Notes: generated by a model from the sequence alone, not told the origin. A stretch of 64,000 bases of DNA from Clusia tigrina (GCA_920105625.2 OV050030.1:98520152-98584151); one strand, 5' to 3'; shown: positions 9,693 to 20,275, counted from the first letter of the stretch. A program made the numbers and translations.

Positions 9693-9815
9693 TCACTTTT
9701 CTGGATGGTGACTCCCCCTATACCGGGTAGAACCGTTAATAGGACTTCCGCTTGTTGTGCTTCGCCCTCCTCGTCTCCTGAACTGACTTGTAGGGTAATT
9801 AAGTTTCCTAGATTT
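9688..9815 (-). pseudogene. SENP/Ulp1-like domain, N-terminal edge (element A)
   Basis: Just upstream of the Transib insertion the minus-strand frame reads LLTVLPGIGGVTIQKSDV. Across the Transib, after removal of one target duplication, it continues as ARLQEGKLLNDILIDLYLKW. This is the entry strand and first helix (LND-IIDFYLKW type) of SENP6/7-like catalytic domains. Upstream the sequence changes within about 90 bases into gypsy integrase (the block ending NERTTQLKE, equal to NERAERLKE of element C near 29310). The capture boundary therefore lies near 9815, in the integrase C-terminal region. Confidence 0.75.
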
Positions 9816-10712
9816 CTTTTAGCTGAGTCGTTCTCTCATTGGGGCTTTTGTTCGCTTGTCCAGTGCCCATGGTGGTCTCGTCAAACAATGCTTTCGGTAG
9901 CTTTGGCTCTCGTCCTTGTACCAGGTAAGCAAGGCTTTATCCCGTAGTTTCCGAGACGCTGGAGTTTATCGCCAGTGTGAGCTCTGGCAGCAGAATAGTC
10001 CCAAGTTCGCTGTTGTTTGTTGGCGAAGTGCGCTATCATTGTTTTCAGTTTACGATTAGTACGCTCAACTGCGTTCTCTTGAGGCGTATAAGGTGCAGTG
10101 AATTGATGACGCATGCCGTAGTACTGTGTTAATTTGTGAAACGCTTTACTGGTGAACTGGCATCCATTATCTGTAATTAGCACCTTTGGGATCCCAAAAC
10201 AAGCCATAATGCGTTCTCGGAATCCTCGTTGTAGGATTTCAGTGGTGGCTTTCTGAAGTGCTACCATTTCGGCCATTTTGTAAACTTATCATGGAACACA
10301 ACTAACATGGTGTTTCCATGCGTGGAGCGAGGTAATGGTCCCACAAAGTCCGCACAGAGAATGGCCTATGGTTCTTCAGGTATCTGAGTTAACATATTCC
10401 CTGCAGGGAAAGCAGGGATCGGCTGCTCTTGTATTCTTGACACAGTTTACACTGCCTTACGTATAGGCCAACGTCTCGAAAACTCCCTGGCCAATAATAT
10501 CGGTTAGCAACTCGGGCAATAGGTTTCCTAATGCCCAGATGCCCAGCTGTTGGCGCGTTGTGGTTCTCCATTAGGACGCGCTCCCTCAATGGTCGTGGGA
10601 CGCACAGCTTCCACGGGCTGCAATCTTCATCGCCCGTTCGATTTGGAATATGCCGGTAAAGCTGTCCATTCTGCATGGTGTAATCGGCATACTTTATGGG
10701 TTCGGCTAGCAC
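9816..10712 (-). pseudogene. gypsy integrase (element A)
   Basis: The zinc-binding region (10712-10389) has HLGIRKPIARVANRYYWPG and CKLCQEY, the HHCC-type domain. The catalytic core (10276-9881) has VLITDNGCQFTSK with the second aspartate and a PQENAVERTNRKLK stretch with the catalytic glutamate. The first core aspartate falls in the frame-broken stretch 10277-10388. After the core the frame shifts, giving QGREPKLPKALFDE, then NERTTQLKE, after which homology to integrase ends and the SENP-like segment begins. It would insert cDNA into the genome. It is inactive. Confidence 0.85.
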
Positions 10713-10814
10713 TTCTGCTGTTCGCTTTTTCCACCTGCTGCAGTTCGGTTAAGGCTTAGTCTGCACTCTGATGCCACGCGCAGGTTCTACCGGCTGTCTT
10801 GAGAGTGCGTCGGC

Positions 10815-11888
10815 TTACACGTTAAGCTTACCCCGCCTGTATTGTATCTCAAACGAGTGCTGTTGCAGTTCCAGTGCCCACCTGGCTACGCGACCCGATG
10901 GACTCTCAATAGAATTTAACCATTTAAGCGACAGATGGTCTGTAATCACGGTCAACCTGTAGCCCTCGAGATATGGCCGCATCTTCCTTATATCCCACAC
11001 TATGGCTAAACACTCTTTTTCTGTCGGTGAATAATTCTGCTCTGCTCCATTTAAGTGCCGGCTGGCATATGCTATTACTCGCTCTGCTCCGTCGATTTCT
11101 TGGGTAAGTACAGCACCCAAACCATAGTCACTGGCGTCCGTCTGCAATATAAACCGTTGCGTGAAGTCAGGACAGGCGAGAATTGGGTCCTCCGTTAACT
11201 GTTGCTTTAGCTGCTCGAACGCTGTTTGCTGGTCTTTGGTCCACTTGAAGTGCTTACCCTTCTCTAGCAGTGCTGTCAGGAGGTGTGTGGTTTCAGCAAA
11301 ATCAGGTACGAAGCGTCGGTACCAAGATGCAATGCCTAGGCACCGTTGCAGTTCTCGTATATATTTTAGGGGTTTTAATTCCCGGATGGCTGCCACCTTA
11401 TCAGGATCCGTATGAATGCCTTTTTCGCTAACCCTGTTTCCGAGATATGTGATTTCCTTGCGGAAGAGGGCGCACTTTTCTCGATTGATCCTCAAGTTTG
11501 CTTCCCGCAATCTCCTAAAAACTTTAGCAAGGTTCTTCTCGTGCTCCTCCAGTGTTTTCCCCGTGACGATTATGTCATCCAAGTAAGCGAAGGCGCGGGG
11601 CTCCATGTCAGGGCCGATTACGTGATACAGCGCTCGTTGGAAGGTTGCTGGTGCAGAGTGTAGTCCGAAGGGCATGACTTTCCATTGATAGAGTCCTCTT
11701 CCTGATACTGGGAACGCCGTGAATTGTTTACTTCCTTGATCCATGGGTAGTTGCCAATACCCATTTTTTAGGTCCAGGCAGCTAATGTATTTTGCTTCTC
11801 GTAAGCGGTCCAGGATGTGGTGTATGCGTGGTAGGGGGTACGCATCGGGAATAGATTTCGCATTAAGTTGCCGGTAGTCGATACACAA
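10815..11888 (-). CDS. gypsy reverse transcriptase - RNase H, long open frame (element A)
   Basis: An uninterrupted frame of 357 codons carries the RT palm (YRQLNAKSIPDAYPLPRIHH, LDLKNGYWQLPM), the catalytic YLDD (FAYLDDIIVTG), thumb and connection, and the RNase H domain (FILQTDASDYGLGAVLTQEI, then ITDHLSLKWLNS). It ends in the linker QYRRGKLNV. This is the best-preserved enzyme of element A; the flanking parts are frameshifted, so it is not a functional polyprotein as it stands. Confidence 0.88.
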   Translation of the reverse strand: MCIDYRQLNAKSIPDAYPLPRIHHILDRLREAKYISCLDLKNGYWQLPMDQGSKQFTAFPVSGRGLYQWKVMPFGLHSAPATFQRALYHVIGPDMEPRAFAYLDDIIVTGKTLEEHEKNLAKVFRRLREANLRINREKCALFRKEITYLGNRVSEKGIHTDPDKVAAIRELKPLKYIRELQRCLGIASWYRRFVPDFAETTHLLTALLEKGKHFKWTKDQQTAFEQLKQQLTEDPILACPDFTQRFILQTDASDYGLGAVLTQEIDGAERVIAYASRHLNGAEQNYSPTEKECLAIVWDIRKMRPYLEGYRLTVITDHLSLKWLNSIESPSGRVARWALELQQHSFEIQYRRGKLNV

Positions 11889-12518
11889 CCTCCACCTCCC
11901 ATCCTTCTTTCATACGAGCACGATTGGGACACTGTGAGGGCTGTGGGATGGCTCTATGCAGCCTTTCGCCAACAGATCATTTATTTCTGCATTTATTACC
12001 TCTCGCTGCGCTGGGTTTCTGGGATAATACCTCAGTTTAATCGGTCTATCGTCGTGGATCACGATCTTGTGGCTGGTGATGTGGGACATTCCTGGTTCTT
12101 CATTGAACTTGGTCAGTTCTGTAGCCAGAAATTCTTCGAGCCTTGCCTTCTCCGTGAAGGCCTCCACTCAGATCGTCGTACATAATGTAGAATCTCGGGG
12201 TTGTACGACACCGGTATGGGATCCTAGTATATTGTCATAAAATCCAGTCCCAAGAGTAGGTCCTCTGTGGAATCGGGCATCAGTAGGAGATCCAGCTCGC
12301 AGTTTTGTCACTCGGAGTGCTTCTGTGATTTCTCGCGTGTGCAAGTCTGCCATACGTGCGCGTATGTGTGTGGGAGTTACGCCACCTGTAATTGCACGTA
12401 ACTGGCGACTAAGGCGTTCGCTGAACAAGCTCCGCGTAGCTCCGGTATCGATGGTGGCTGTGATTTGGATGGTGCCGATGCTGGCTGCGGCACATATACG
12501 CTGCCCATCGCAACGCAA
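11889..12518 (-). pseudogene. gypsy protease and RT N-terminus (element A)
   Basis: The piece 12518-12168 has the protease active site TIDTGATRSLFSERL. Its second half is frameshifted near 12300 (the DxLLGLD-type strand is partly lost). The piece 12167-11910 carries the RT entry with DDRPIKLRYYPRNPAQ and KGCIEPSHSPHSVPIVLV. The short stretch before the RT core frame (about 11900) is again shifted. The order protease-RT matches elements 1, C and F. Confidence 0.8.
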
Positions 12519-12539
12519 CGCACTTAATGCTTTTGAGGA

Positions 12540-13534
12540 CAGTGGCGGTAGGCTGCGCCCTGGCTCGCTCTTGACGGCAGCCCCGTTCGTTTCCCCCCTG
12601 TGTCCGACAGCATTCTATGGTCCGAATTCCACGCTTCCCGCAGTCCCAGCAGAATAGGACTTGCGCATTGCGACAGAAGCGTGCCACGTGCCCACTTTCC
12701 CTACACCGTCGGCAGGCGGTCCGTACATCTATTGCTGCCTCAGCTTTAGTGCTATTGACTGGAAGGATTTGTCGGTTTCTTGTCTCCCGGGGCTTAGTAT
12801 GGTCGACTCTGGGTGATGCCGTGGGTGTCCTGGATGTATCTTTGTTGTTCCGTATGCCCGCTATTTCTATCCACTCACCAAGTGTCGTGAAATCTTTCCG
12901 ACGTACGTACCATTGGTACTCCTCCAACAGTGGAGGCTGTTCCCAAATATACGCTCCAGTTTTTGTTCCTCTGTATGCCCGACATGTCGCATGAGGTTCT
13001 AGAGTTCCACAATATATTGTTTAAACGCTTCTCTAGGGCGTTGTAAGCGTTTCCTGATCTCATCCTCGAATTTCTCCCAGTAACGTGCTGGCAAAAAGAA
13101 CTTCAGAAAGTCTTTTTTGAACGCATCCCACTCAGTCCAACTGCAATTGTTGTTTCGGAACCAGAGTAACGCGCGGTCTTTCAATAGTTCTGGCATCGTC
13201 CGTGGGAGTAGATTCGTATTTATCCCATAGACATCTGACAACTCCTCTATGCGTTCAATAAACGCCAGTGGGTCTCGTTCCCCATCGAACTTCACTGACC
13301 ACTTCCTTACATGATCAATCACGGTGGAGTACGTGGTAGTTCCACTTCTGGGGAACTCGGGTACAGCTGTGCGCAGGGCGTCACGTGATGTCCCGGCTTG
13401 CTCGTCTCTCGACGGTAGTAGCAATTCTCGGCTCGCACTCAGGTACTCATCGGAGACTCGTGGTCGTTCCAAACTGTATGGAATTTGGGGTTGCCTGACC
13501 AGTGTAGGTAACAAACTCTTCATGAAGCGAGCCT
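12540..13534 (-). pseudogene. gypsy gag C-terminal part (element A)
   Basis: The frame from 13534 to 12999 has KWSVKFDGERDPLAFIERIE and the capsid-like FLKFFLPARYWEKFEDEIRK. A frame change near 13000-12930 is followed by EEYQWYVRRKDFTTLGE and by a zinc knuckle with canonical C-x2-C-x4-H-x4-C spacing (CRRCRESGHVARFC), then CWDCGKRG. The N-terminal 60 residues are missing here: gag is cut at gcgagcct (13527-13534) by the 5' end of the Jockey, and the missing residues are at 3868-4046. Confidence 0.85.
13527..13534 (+). repeat. Target-site duplication of the Jockey insertion (5' side)
   Basis: gcgagcct precedes the first base of the Jockey 5' part and is identical to 3868-3875, which follows the Jockey A-tail. 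If one copy of the 8-mer and the LINE are removed, the gag frame runs on without a shift. Confidence 0.75.
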
Positions 13535-13768
13535 CGAAAGCAAGAGAGTTCGGATGTGTTTTTCGGTTGCTCCTCGATTGTATGGTGATTTAAAGTGAAA
13601 TAATTTAATGTTTCAAGTTTTAAGCCCAGCGAAATAGACGCATAATAAAAGTCAGTGAGTGAAATTGGCAAAAGGAGTTTTTGCGATATATCAAATATCA
13701 GTTTTTAAACTTAAAATTTGAATTTGTGTTAGCTTCTAATAAAGAAGCGGAACTATAGCGGTCAGTGG

Positions 13769-15284
13769 ATGAGCGTATTGCGCTCTACCACTCCCCCAGT
13801 GCGCTCTCCTGTTCAGCGCATGCGCTCTCAAAGTGTGCCTGCACTTGCACCAACACCTGATCTGCCTCAGTCGCTTTCCCAGCAGCGTCCGGTAATCGCG
13901 CAATTGAGTGAGTACAGAATGTTACCTTCTCTCACCAATGCAAGGTCGGATGTTCTCGGCATGACTGTCGATAGCGGTTTGACGACGAATGTGTTTCGCC
14001 AACACGTTTGCCTGCAAAACAGAGACAAGCGAGCGGAGGTAGCATGTCCCACAACGGCGAGCCGCCGGGCAGCGGCCCTCATACGACTGCAATTCCACAG
14101 CGTTCAATTGCGACTGCATTAACAATGCAAGTGCAAGTACACACAGTTTGCACTCAAACCCGAACCAATGTGCAACTCTCTACGCATGCGCCCTCTTGGA
14201 GCGCTCAATGTTTCTACACCCAGCCCAACGGCGTCCACAACTAAAGAGTGCAAACAGGTTCCATCCACGTCTCTCTTTCACTCGTCCGATCGTGCTAGAA
14301 CAAATTCGCCTACAGTGGCTGAGCGCACTTTCAATACTGAAAATGCACTCACACCAACCATCAATGCAAACCACTCAACCAAACATTTTTCAAGCAACCC
14401 AGCAGGGAAAAGTATATCCTTATAAACCAGCGCAAACGAAGCCCAAAATCGAGTGGCATCAAAACTAACATCGCAAAAATGAGCAAAACTAGCGAGAGCC
14501 TACTCTCTAGTAATAATCGCTTCGCACTACTTCAAAGTGCTGAGGAGGCAGACGCACCCAAACCTAATATTGTATTTAAACCACCTCCCATTTACCTACG
14601 AGAACGTTACTCCAGTAAATTAGTTGCAAAGCTTTCCGAGCTCATTGGTCCTAAAAATTTCCATGTCACCCCTCTTGTTAAAGGAAATATCCAGGAAACG
14701 AAAATCCAAATACATACTAACAGCAATTACAGAATGGTTATAAAAAACTTCGAAACTGATAAAAAAAAAAGCTTAAGAGTAGCAAAGGCCTTACCATTGT
14801 CATAAAGGGACTTGAAGCGGATATTCCCCCTGCTGAAGCAGGGTTCGCTGCCCGCTCTATTATAAATATAATAAATCGCAACAGAATCCCTCAGCCATTG
14901 TTTCGCGTAGAATTGGAGCCTCAAACCCAAAAGCTTAAAAAAGGAGAAGTGCATGGTATTTATAATCTCCGCTATCTTATTCATCGTAGAATTCCAGTGA
15001 GGAGCCTCTCAAACGGCCCAGTTCTATGTTCTAATTGCCAAGAATTTGGGCGCACACTTCGTTGTGTATGTGTTGCCTGTGGTGATTTACACCCCACATC
15101 AGAATGTACGAAGATTAAAACTGATAGAGCTGCTAGGAAGTGCAGTAATTGTGGTGGTAACCATACTGCCAACTACAGAAGTGGCCCTGTTTACCAGGAA
15201 ATTAAGAACAATGACCCTCAGTTAAAGAATAAGCGCACTCAATCTACTCCAAATATACCGCCCATTGCACAACCACAGAAGTAA
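13769..15284 (+). pseudogene. Jockey ORF1 (gag-like RNA-binding protein)
   Basis: A serine/proline/glutamine-rich N-terminal region (13769-14460) is spread over two frames. From 14479 the conserved part begins (PPPIYLRERYSSKLV, FHVTPLVKGNIQETKIQ). A frameshift in an A-run near 14762 breaks it. It resumes with KGLTIVIKGLEADIPPAE in another frame and from 14898 with LFRVELEPQTQKLKKGE. Zinc-knuckle cysteines follow (CSNCQEFGRT, CVACGDLH, CSNCGGNH). Such proteins coat LINE RNA. The cysteine spacing is partly degenerate, so this is a dead copy. Confidence 0.85.
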
Positions 15285-15402
15285 ATTCCATACCCCGACA
15301 CAGGGACGACGTATGCAGGGGTACTTAAGTTAGGGAAGGATCAGCAGTCCGGGACTGGTTCAAATTGCATAATTTTGAAGGAATGACAGACACGCTCACA
15401 CA

Positions 15403-15955
15403 ATGTCTGACGCAGTTCATGACCTCCATACAAATAATGATTCAAGAAATTATGAGAAACCAAAACCAGCTCATGCAGCTTCTGCTTTCTCCGAAATTAA
15501 CGTACTTAAGATCTGTCAATTGATTGCAAATGGTGTAAGCCAGCACAAGTTAGAAATCAACAAATTTTTAATCACTAATAAAATCGACATACTTCTAATA
15601 TCCGAAACCCATCTTACCGAAAAATACAATTTTTACATACCGGGATATAAATTCTATGATACAAAGCATCTCGCTGGTAAAGCCCATGGTGGCACTGGAA
15701 TCCTAATCAAACAAAGAATAAAACATTTCGGAATGGAAGAATACAACAAGCAGTACCTACAAGCAACATCAATTTGTCTGGACGGATGGGAGGATAACTT
15801 AACAATATCCGCTGTGTACTGCCCACCTTGATTTAAAATAACAAGTAACCAGTTCTCAGATTTCTTCTCCACACTTGGAACAAGTTTTCTTGCTGCTGGC
15901 GACTACAATCCCAAGCACACTTACTGGGGCTCACGGCTAACAACACCAAAAGGAA
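15403..15955 (+). pseudogene. Jockey ORF2 endonuclease, 5' end
   Basis: The frame shows the apurinic-type endonuclease N-terminus: NKIDILLISETHLTEKYNF with the catalytic glutamate, GGTGILIKQRIKH, and SAVYCPP. A stop follows at 15829. Beyond it, FLAAGDYNPKHTYWGS (a GDFN-type motif, here GDYN) continues to the junction near 15955. The expected start ICQWNANG reads ICQLIANG. The RT part is missing here. Confidence 0.85.
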
Positions 15956-15969
15956 ATCCCATCTCGCAG

Positions 15970-16580
15970 CGACCTGCCTTGACGCATTTTGTTGTCAGGA
16001 TCTGGTTGCGGCAGAGATTAGTTTTAAGAGTATGCACGGATGGTCGAGGTTCGTGATTGCATCTGCTTACTTTCCTCACGATGCTTTGGAGGCGCCACCA
16101 CCTGGGAAGTTCGCTACTCTCGTAGGGTTCTGTGAGCGGCGCAGTCTTGGTCTGGTTCTTTGTTGCGATGCTAATGCCCAGCATACGACCTGGGGCAGCA
16201 GCAAGTGCAATGAGCGGGGCTCTCGACTTTTCGATTATATCGCCTCCTCCAGCCAGAACATCCACAATGTAGGCAGGCAGCCTACTTTTGTGACTACGAG
16301 AAGGCAGGAGGTAATTGACGTCACCCTGTCAAATCCAAGACTGGGGTGGTCGATCAACAACTGGAGGGTCCTCACCGAAGGCTCGTGCTCGGACCACAGA
16401 TACATTGAGTTTCAGTGTGGGGAGCGGGCGCAGATGCCATTGCCCACCAGAAACCCAAGAAAGACAGGTTGGCCAAAGTTCAGGGAGGCACTGCGTAGCA
16501 ATTACGTGACGCCACTGAAACTTCGCAAGGAGCAGAATATTGAGGCGGCTTTTGAACATCTCAACACCGCTCTAACCTAA
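15970..16580 (+). pseudogene. R1-like ORF2 endonuclease domain
   Basis: The frame contains FVIASAYFPHD, LGLVLCCDANAQHTTWGS (the GDxNAHHxxWGS motif of R1-type endonucleases), FVTTRRQEVIDVTLSN and the catalytic SDHRYIEF at its end. Codons upstream of 16032 are in the same frame, so the domain is 5'-truncated and not naturally started. It would nick target DNA. Confidence 0.85.
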
Positions 16581-16660
16581 CAAACAGCTTCGAGCTAGCC
16601 TGTCCAAGGAGACCTCCTCATAGCCAGACTCCTGTTCCATGGTGGAATCGAGATATTCAG

Positions 16661-18304
16661 GTGCTGAGGCGTGAGTCTAGAAAACTCCTCAACCGGGCCC
16701 TCAAGACTAATCTTGTTGAGGACTGTGAACGATATCGACGTGTTCAGAGGGACTACAAGAAGCTAATTTGGGACTCGAAAAGGGCTGCTTTTAGAGATTT
16801 CTGCAGTGATATCGAATCCCTAAGTGACACGGCAAGACTGGTGAAGGTCCTGAAAATGGACAAAACCGCTAAGCTGGGGTCGCTCAGGAAACCTGATGGC
16901 TCCTATACGAAGAGGCAAAGTGAGACACTCAGCTTGCTGTTGGAGTCACACTTTCCAGGAAATCAGGTAAGCATAGCCCGTCAACAACCACCTTTGGTTG
17001 AAACTGTTGTCAGGGCAGCTACACCCTCTCGACATGATTGGTATGTCGCCAGAACTGTGGCGAATGAGGCTGCTATTAGATTTGCTATCAAATCCTTTGA
17101 CAGCTTCAAGTCGCTCGGACTGGATGGCATATATCCGATTGTGTTGAAGGAAGGCATTGAATTAGTGTTGGCAGCACTGAAGAAAATCTTCACTGCATGT
17201 CTCTCGCTGGCCTATGTATCACGCTCTTGGAGGATGGTGAGGGTTGCTTTGATTCCTAAGGTTGGAAGAGACGACTACACCAATCCCAAGAGTTTCAGAC
17301 CTATAAGTATGACCTCGTTCATGCTAAAGAGTTTAGAACGGCTGGTGGAGCTTCGTATGTGTAGGGAGTCTCTGAAGAGGCATCCACTCTCTCCATTTCA
17401 GCATACCTATCAAAGTGGAAAATCCTGCGAGACGGCTCTGTAAAACCTATTTGGAAGGATAGAGCTAGCCATCGACATGAAATAGGCATCTTTGTGGACA
17501 TAGAGGGTGCGTTTGACAATGCTGCTTTCGACAGTATGTGCGGCTCTGCTAGGCGGCATGGCGTAGTCCGGGCTTTAGTAAATTGGATGGTTTCAATGCT
17601 GGCCCAGAGAATCATAACAGTGCGGGCGGAGGAAGATATGCTGGTGCCGTCTGGAATTAATAGAGGCTTTCCCCAAGGTGGCGTACTGTCTCCATTGCTC
17701 TGGTGCATGGTAATCGATCCCCTGCTTAACGCCATTAATGACTGGGGTGTATACGCTCAGGCATATGCGGATGATGTTGGCTGTCTTGTGACAGGTCCAT
17801 CCCTTATGATTGTCTGCAGAAGGGTGCAGAGAACTATGGATATGATTGACACTTGGTGCAGTGCGAATGGGCTATCGGCTAATCCTGTCAAGACTGGTAT
17901 TGTCCTCTTTACCAGAAGGAGAAAGCTTGATGGACTTATTCTGCCTAACTTAAAAGGAGTCACTATCCAGCTATCCAAGGAAATCAAATATCTTGGAGTC
18001 ATCCTTGATAACAAACTTCTTTGGAAAACACATGTCGACCTGAAGACATCCAAAGCACTGTCAGTTTTCTGGCAGTGTAAGAGTGTTTTTGGTAAGACAT
18101 GGGGTCTTTCCCTAGTAAGGTCCTATGGATCTATACAGCTATGGTAAGACCTATTATCACCTATGCATCGATGGTTTGGATGAGCAGACTCTCTCTTGTA
18201 GGGGTCAAAAAAGCTCTATCAAAACTACAACGTGCTGTGGCCATATGTTGTACCGGAGCATTTCCGACTACTCCAGGCCCAGTTGATGCTTTGGTGAATC
18301 TCCC
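16661..18304 (+). pseudogene. R1-like ORF2 reverse transcriptase
   Basis: The first piece (16661-17443) has KSFDSFKSLGLDGIYP, VALIPKVGRDDY and FRPISMTSFMLKSLERL. The second (17494-18147) has VDIEGAFDNAAFDSM, GFPQGGVLSPLLWCMV and the catalytic YADDVG. The third (from 18099) has KVLWIYTAMVRPIITYASMVW and RAVAICCTGAF. Frame changes lie near 17445 and 18120. The last frame runs on into the mariner transposase. Confidence 0.85.
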
Positions 18305-19247
18305 GGATCAAAGAAACTGTATTCAGTTTTGTGTAAAAAATGAAATTAAATGCGCATGGACATTTGAAATGTTGACTGTGGCCTTTGGCGAGTCTACTAT
18401 GAGCAGAATACAAGTTCAATTGTGGTATAACCGGTTTAAGGAAGGCCGAGAAGATGTCAATGACGATGCTCGTCCTGGTCGCCCGAGCACGTCAACAACC
18501 GATGAAAACATTGACGCAGTGAAGAAAATGATTTTGGATAGTCGTCGAATCACTATCAGAGAGGTTGCTGATGATGTTGGCATATCGTTCGACTCATGCC
18601 AAGCAATTTTTACGGATGTTTTAGGCATGAAACGTGCGGCAGCGAAGATTGTTCCAAAATTCCAAAATTTTGAGCAAAAACAGCGTCGCATGGACATCGC
18701 TCAGGAGCTGTTGAACATCGTCCACGACGATCCAGATTTCCTCAAAAATATCATAACTGGTGACGAATCGTGGGTATATGGCAATGACATTGAAACCAAA
18801 GCCCAATCATCCCAATGGAAACGTCCAGATGAGCCAAGACCGAAAAAAGCACGTCAAGTTCGGTCGAACGTAAAGGTTTTGCTGACAGTTTTCTTTGATT
18901 GCAATGGCGTGGTGCATCATGAATTCTTGCCACAAGGTCGTACGGCCAGCAAGGAATACTACCTTGAAGTTATGCGCCGTTTGCGAGAAACAATTCGTCA
19001 GAAACGCCCAGAAGTGTGGAAAAACCAATCATGGATTTTGCACCATGATAACGCACCAGCTCACACATCGATGCTTGTGCGTAATTTTTTGGCCAAAAAC
19101 AAAACCGTTATCATGCCTCAACCACCGTATTCACCGCACTTGGCCCCCGCTGACTTTTTCCTCTTTCCAAAACTGAAGACACCGATGAAAGGAAAGCGTT
19201 TTGCTACGATTGAGGAGATAAAAGAAAAATCGAAACAGGAGCTGTAG
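18305..19247 (+). pseudogene. mariner transposase, irritans type
   Basis: The N-terminal helix-turn-helix region (DQRNCIQFCVKNEIKCAW, then GREDVNDDARPGRPSTST) is followed by the catalytic D,D34D triad: ITGDESWVYG, ILHHDNAPAH and HLAPADFFLFPK, with WVPRL-type WKRP and YSPHLAP motifs. A TAG at 19245 cuts off the last 38 codons, which continue in frame to a TAA near 19362. The same TAG occurs in the copy at 60089. The frame is continuous upstream with the LINE RT C-terminus, giving a fused frame of 382 codons (18099-19247). Confidence 0.92.
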
Positions 19248-19419
19248 GCGAGACCAAAAAAAGCGTTTCAGAAGTGTTTCGAGGATTGGAAAAAACGCTG
19301 GCATAAGTGTATTATATCTGAGGGGAATTACTTTAAAGGGGACAAGATAGTTGTTGATGAATAAATAAATACTTTATTTTTTGATCACACAATAACGGTT
19401 ATTTATTGATCACACCTCG
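18305..19419 (+). mobile_element. irritans-type mariner, 5'-truncated
   Basis: The element begins abruptly at the second codon of its transposase, lacking the 5' inverted repeat and UTR. It ends with the right inverted repeat (reverse complement cgaggtgtgatcaat, then aaccgttatt) at 19419, followed by TA. The same family has a copy with the left repeat at 59334. Confidence 0.88.
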
Positions 19420-20275
19420 TATATGTATACATTATGAGGAGCAAATCTTTGGCGTAAATTTGCTCCTACATACTTATTTTTACCATAACGTATATATTTA
19501 ACATAGGGGCCAAGTGCTTAAACAACCAACCCTAAAAAAAACACGTAAGTGGTCCTAAGACTTTGGCACCTCCCACTTTCATTGCTAAAACCACACACAC
19601 AACCGCCATCATATTTAGTTAGTTAGAATATCACACAAACAATTGTGCAACCGGCTGACCACAGTTAAAATAATATGAATGTACAACCATAGTTCCCAAC
19701 GCACTGATATGAATTTACAACAACAGTGCCTAACGCAATGTTAGAAATTTACAAGAGATCGCGACAGAAGTTGCCGACTGCATTAGTTCGGAAAATAACC
19801 CACGAACAACACCCAAAATCGAAGGCCAAGCACAAAGGGGAAGACGACAGACCGATCGCTAAGCACACCAACAGGCCGGACAAAGCATAAAGAGGAGAAG
19901 CAGAATTAAATATCCAATATTTAATAATTTTAAATATTTTACGCCATCGATATAAAATATCAACAAGGTGGCCGAAGGACAAATAGAAACAACAACAAAC
20001 CACAGAAGGAACAACAACAAGATAAATCATCTCAACAACAACACAACATTGAAGGTGGCCTAAGGGCAAAAACTTACAAGAACAACAGCGAGAAAACAAC
20101 AACAATGTGCTGAAGGTGGCCGAAGGTCAAATTCAAACGAGAAGAACAATGCGGGAAACCGTAGCAACATGCCACAACAAACCACAGTTCCCGCACAACA
20201 ACAACTATTGGATGATCTACACTAAACCTGAAGCATAAAAGCAGGAGCAACTGGCAATACAGCCTTTTTCTTTCA

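Larger units (their letters stand above)
13535..15955 (+). mobile_element. Jockey-type LINE, 5' part
   Basis: The segment starts at the target duplication and holds a 5' UTR of about 230 bp, ORF1 and the first part of ORF2 (endonuclease). It ends abruptly near 15955, where an R1-like LINE begins. The central portion of ORF2, from late endonuclease to the RT GSVLGP motif, is absent from the window; the rest lies at 2946-3864. Confidence 0.8.
15956..18304 (+). mobile_element. R1/LOA-like LINE fragment (ORF2)
   Basis: Two enzymatic parts of an R1-superfamily ORF2, endonuclease and RT, lie in order on the plus strand. The 5' end is cut by the junction with Jockey. The 3' end is cut at about 18304, where mariner sequence joins in frame. 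No LINE 3' UTR or poly-A is present. Confidence 0.8.

Noticed and set aside
5551..9815. Processed pseudogene of a host SENP gene simply inserted in element A
   Set aside because: There is no poly-A tail or separate target duplication at the segment edges, and the frame passes directly into the pol tail. It is kept only as an alternative to test.
19749..20105. Hydrophobic minus-strand frame of 118 codons with cysteines
   Set aside because: It arises from caacaacaa and aggtggcc repeats in an LTR; no family motif and no start context.
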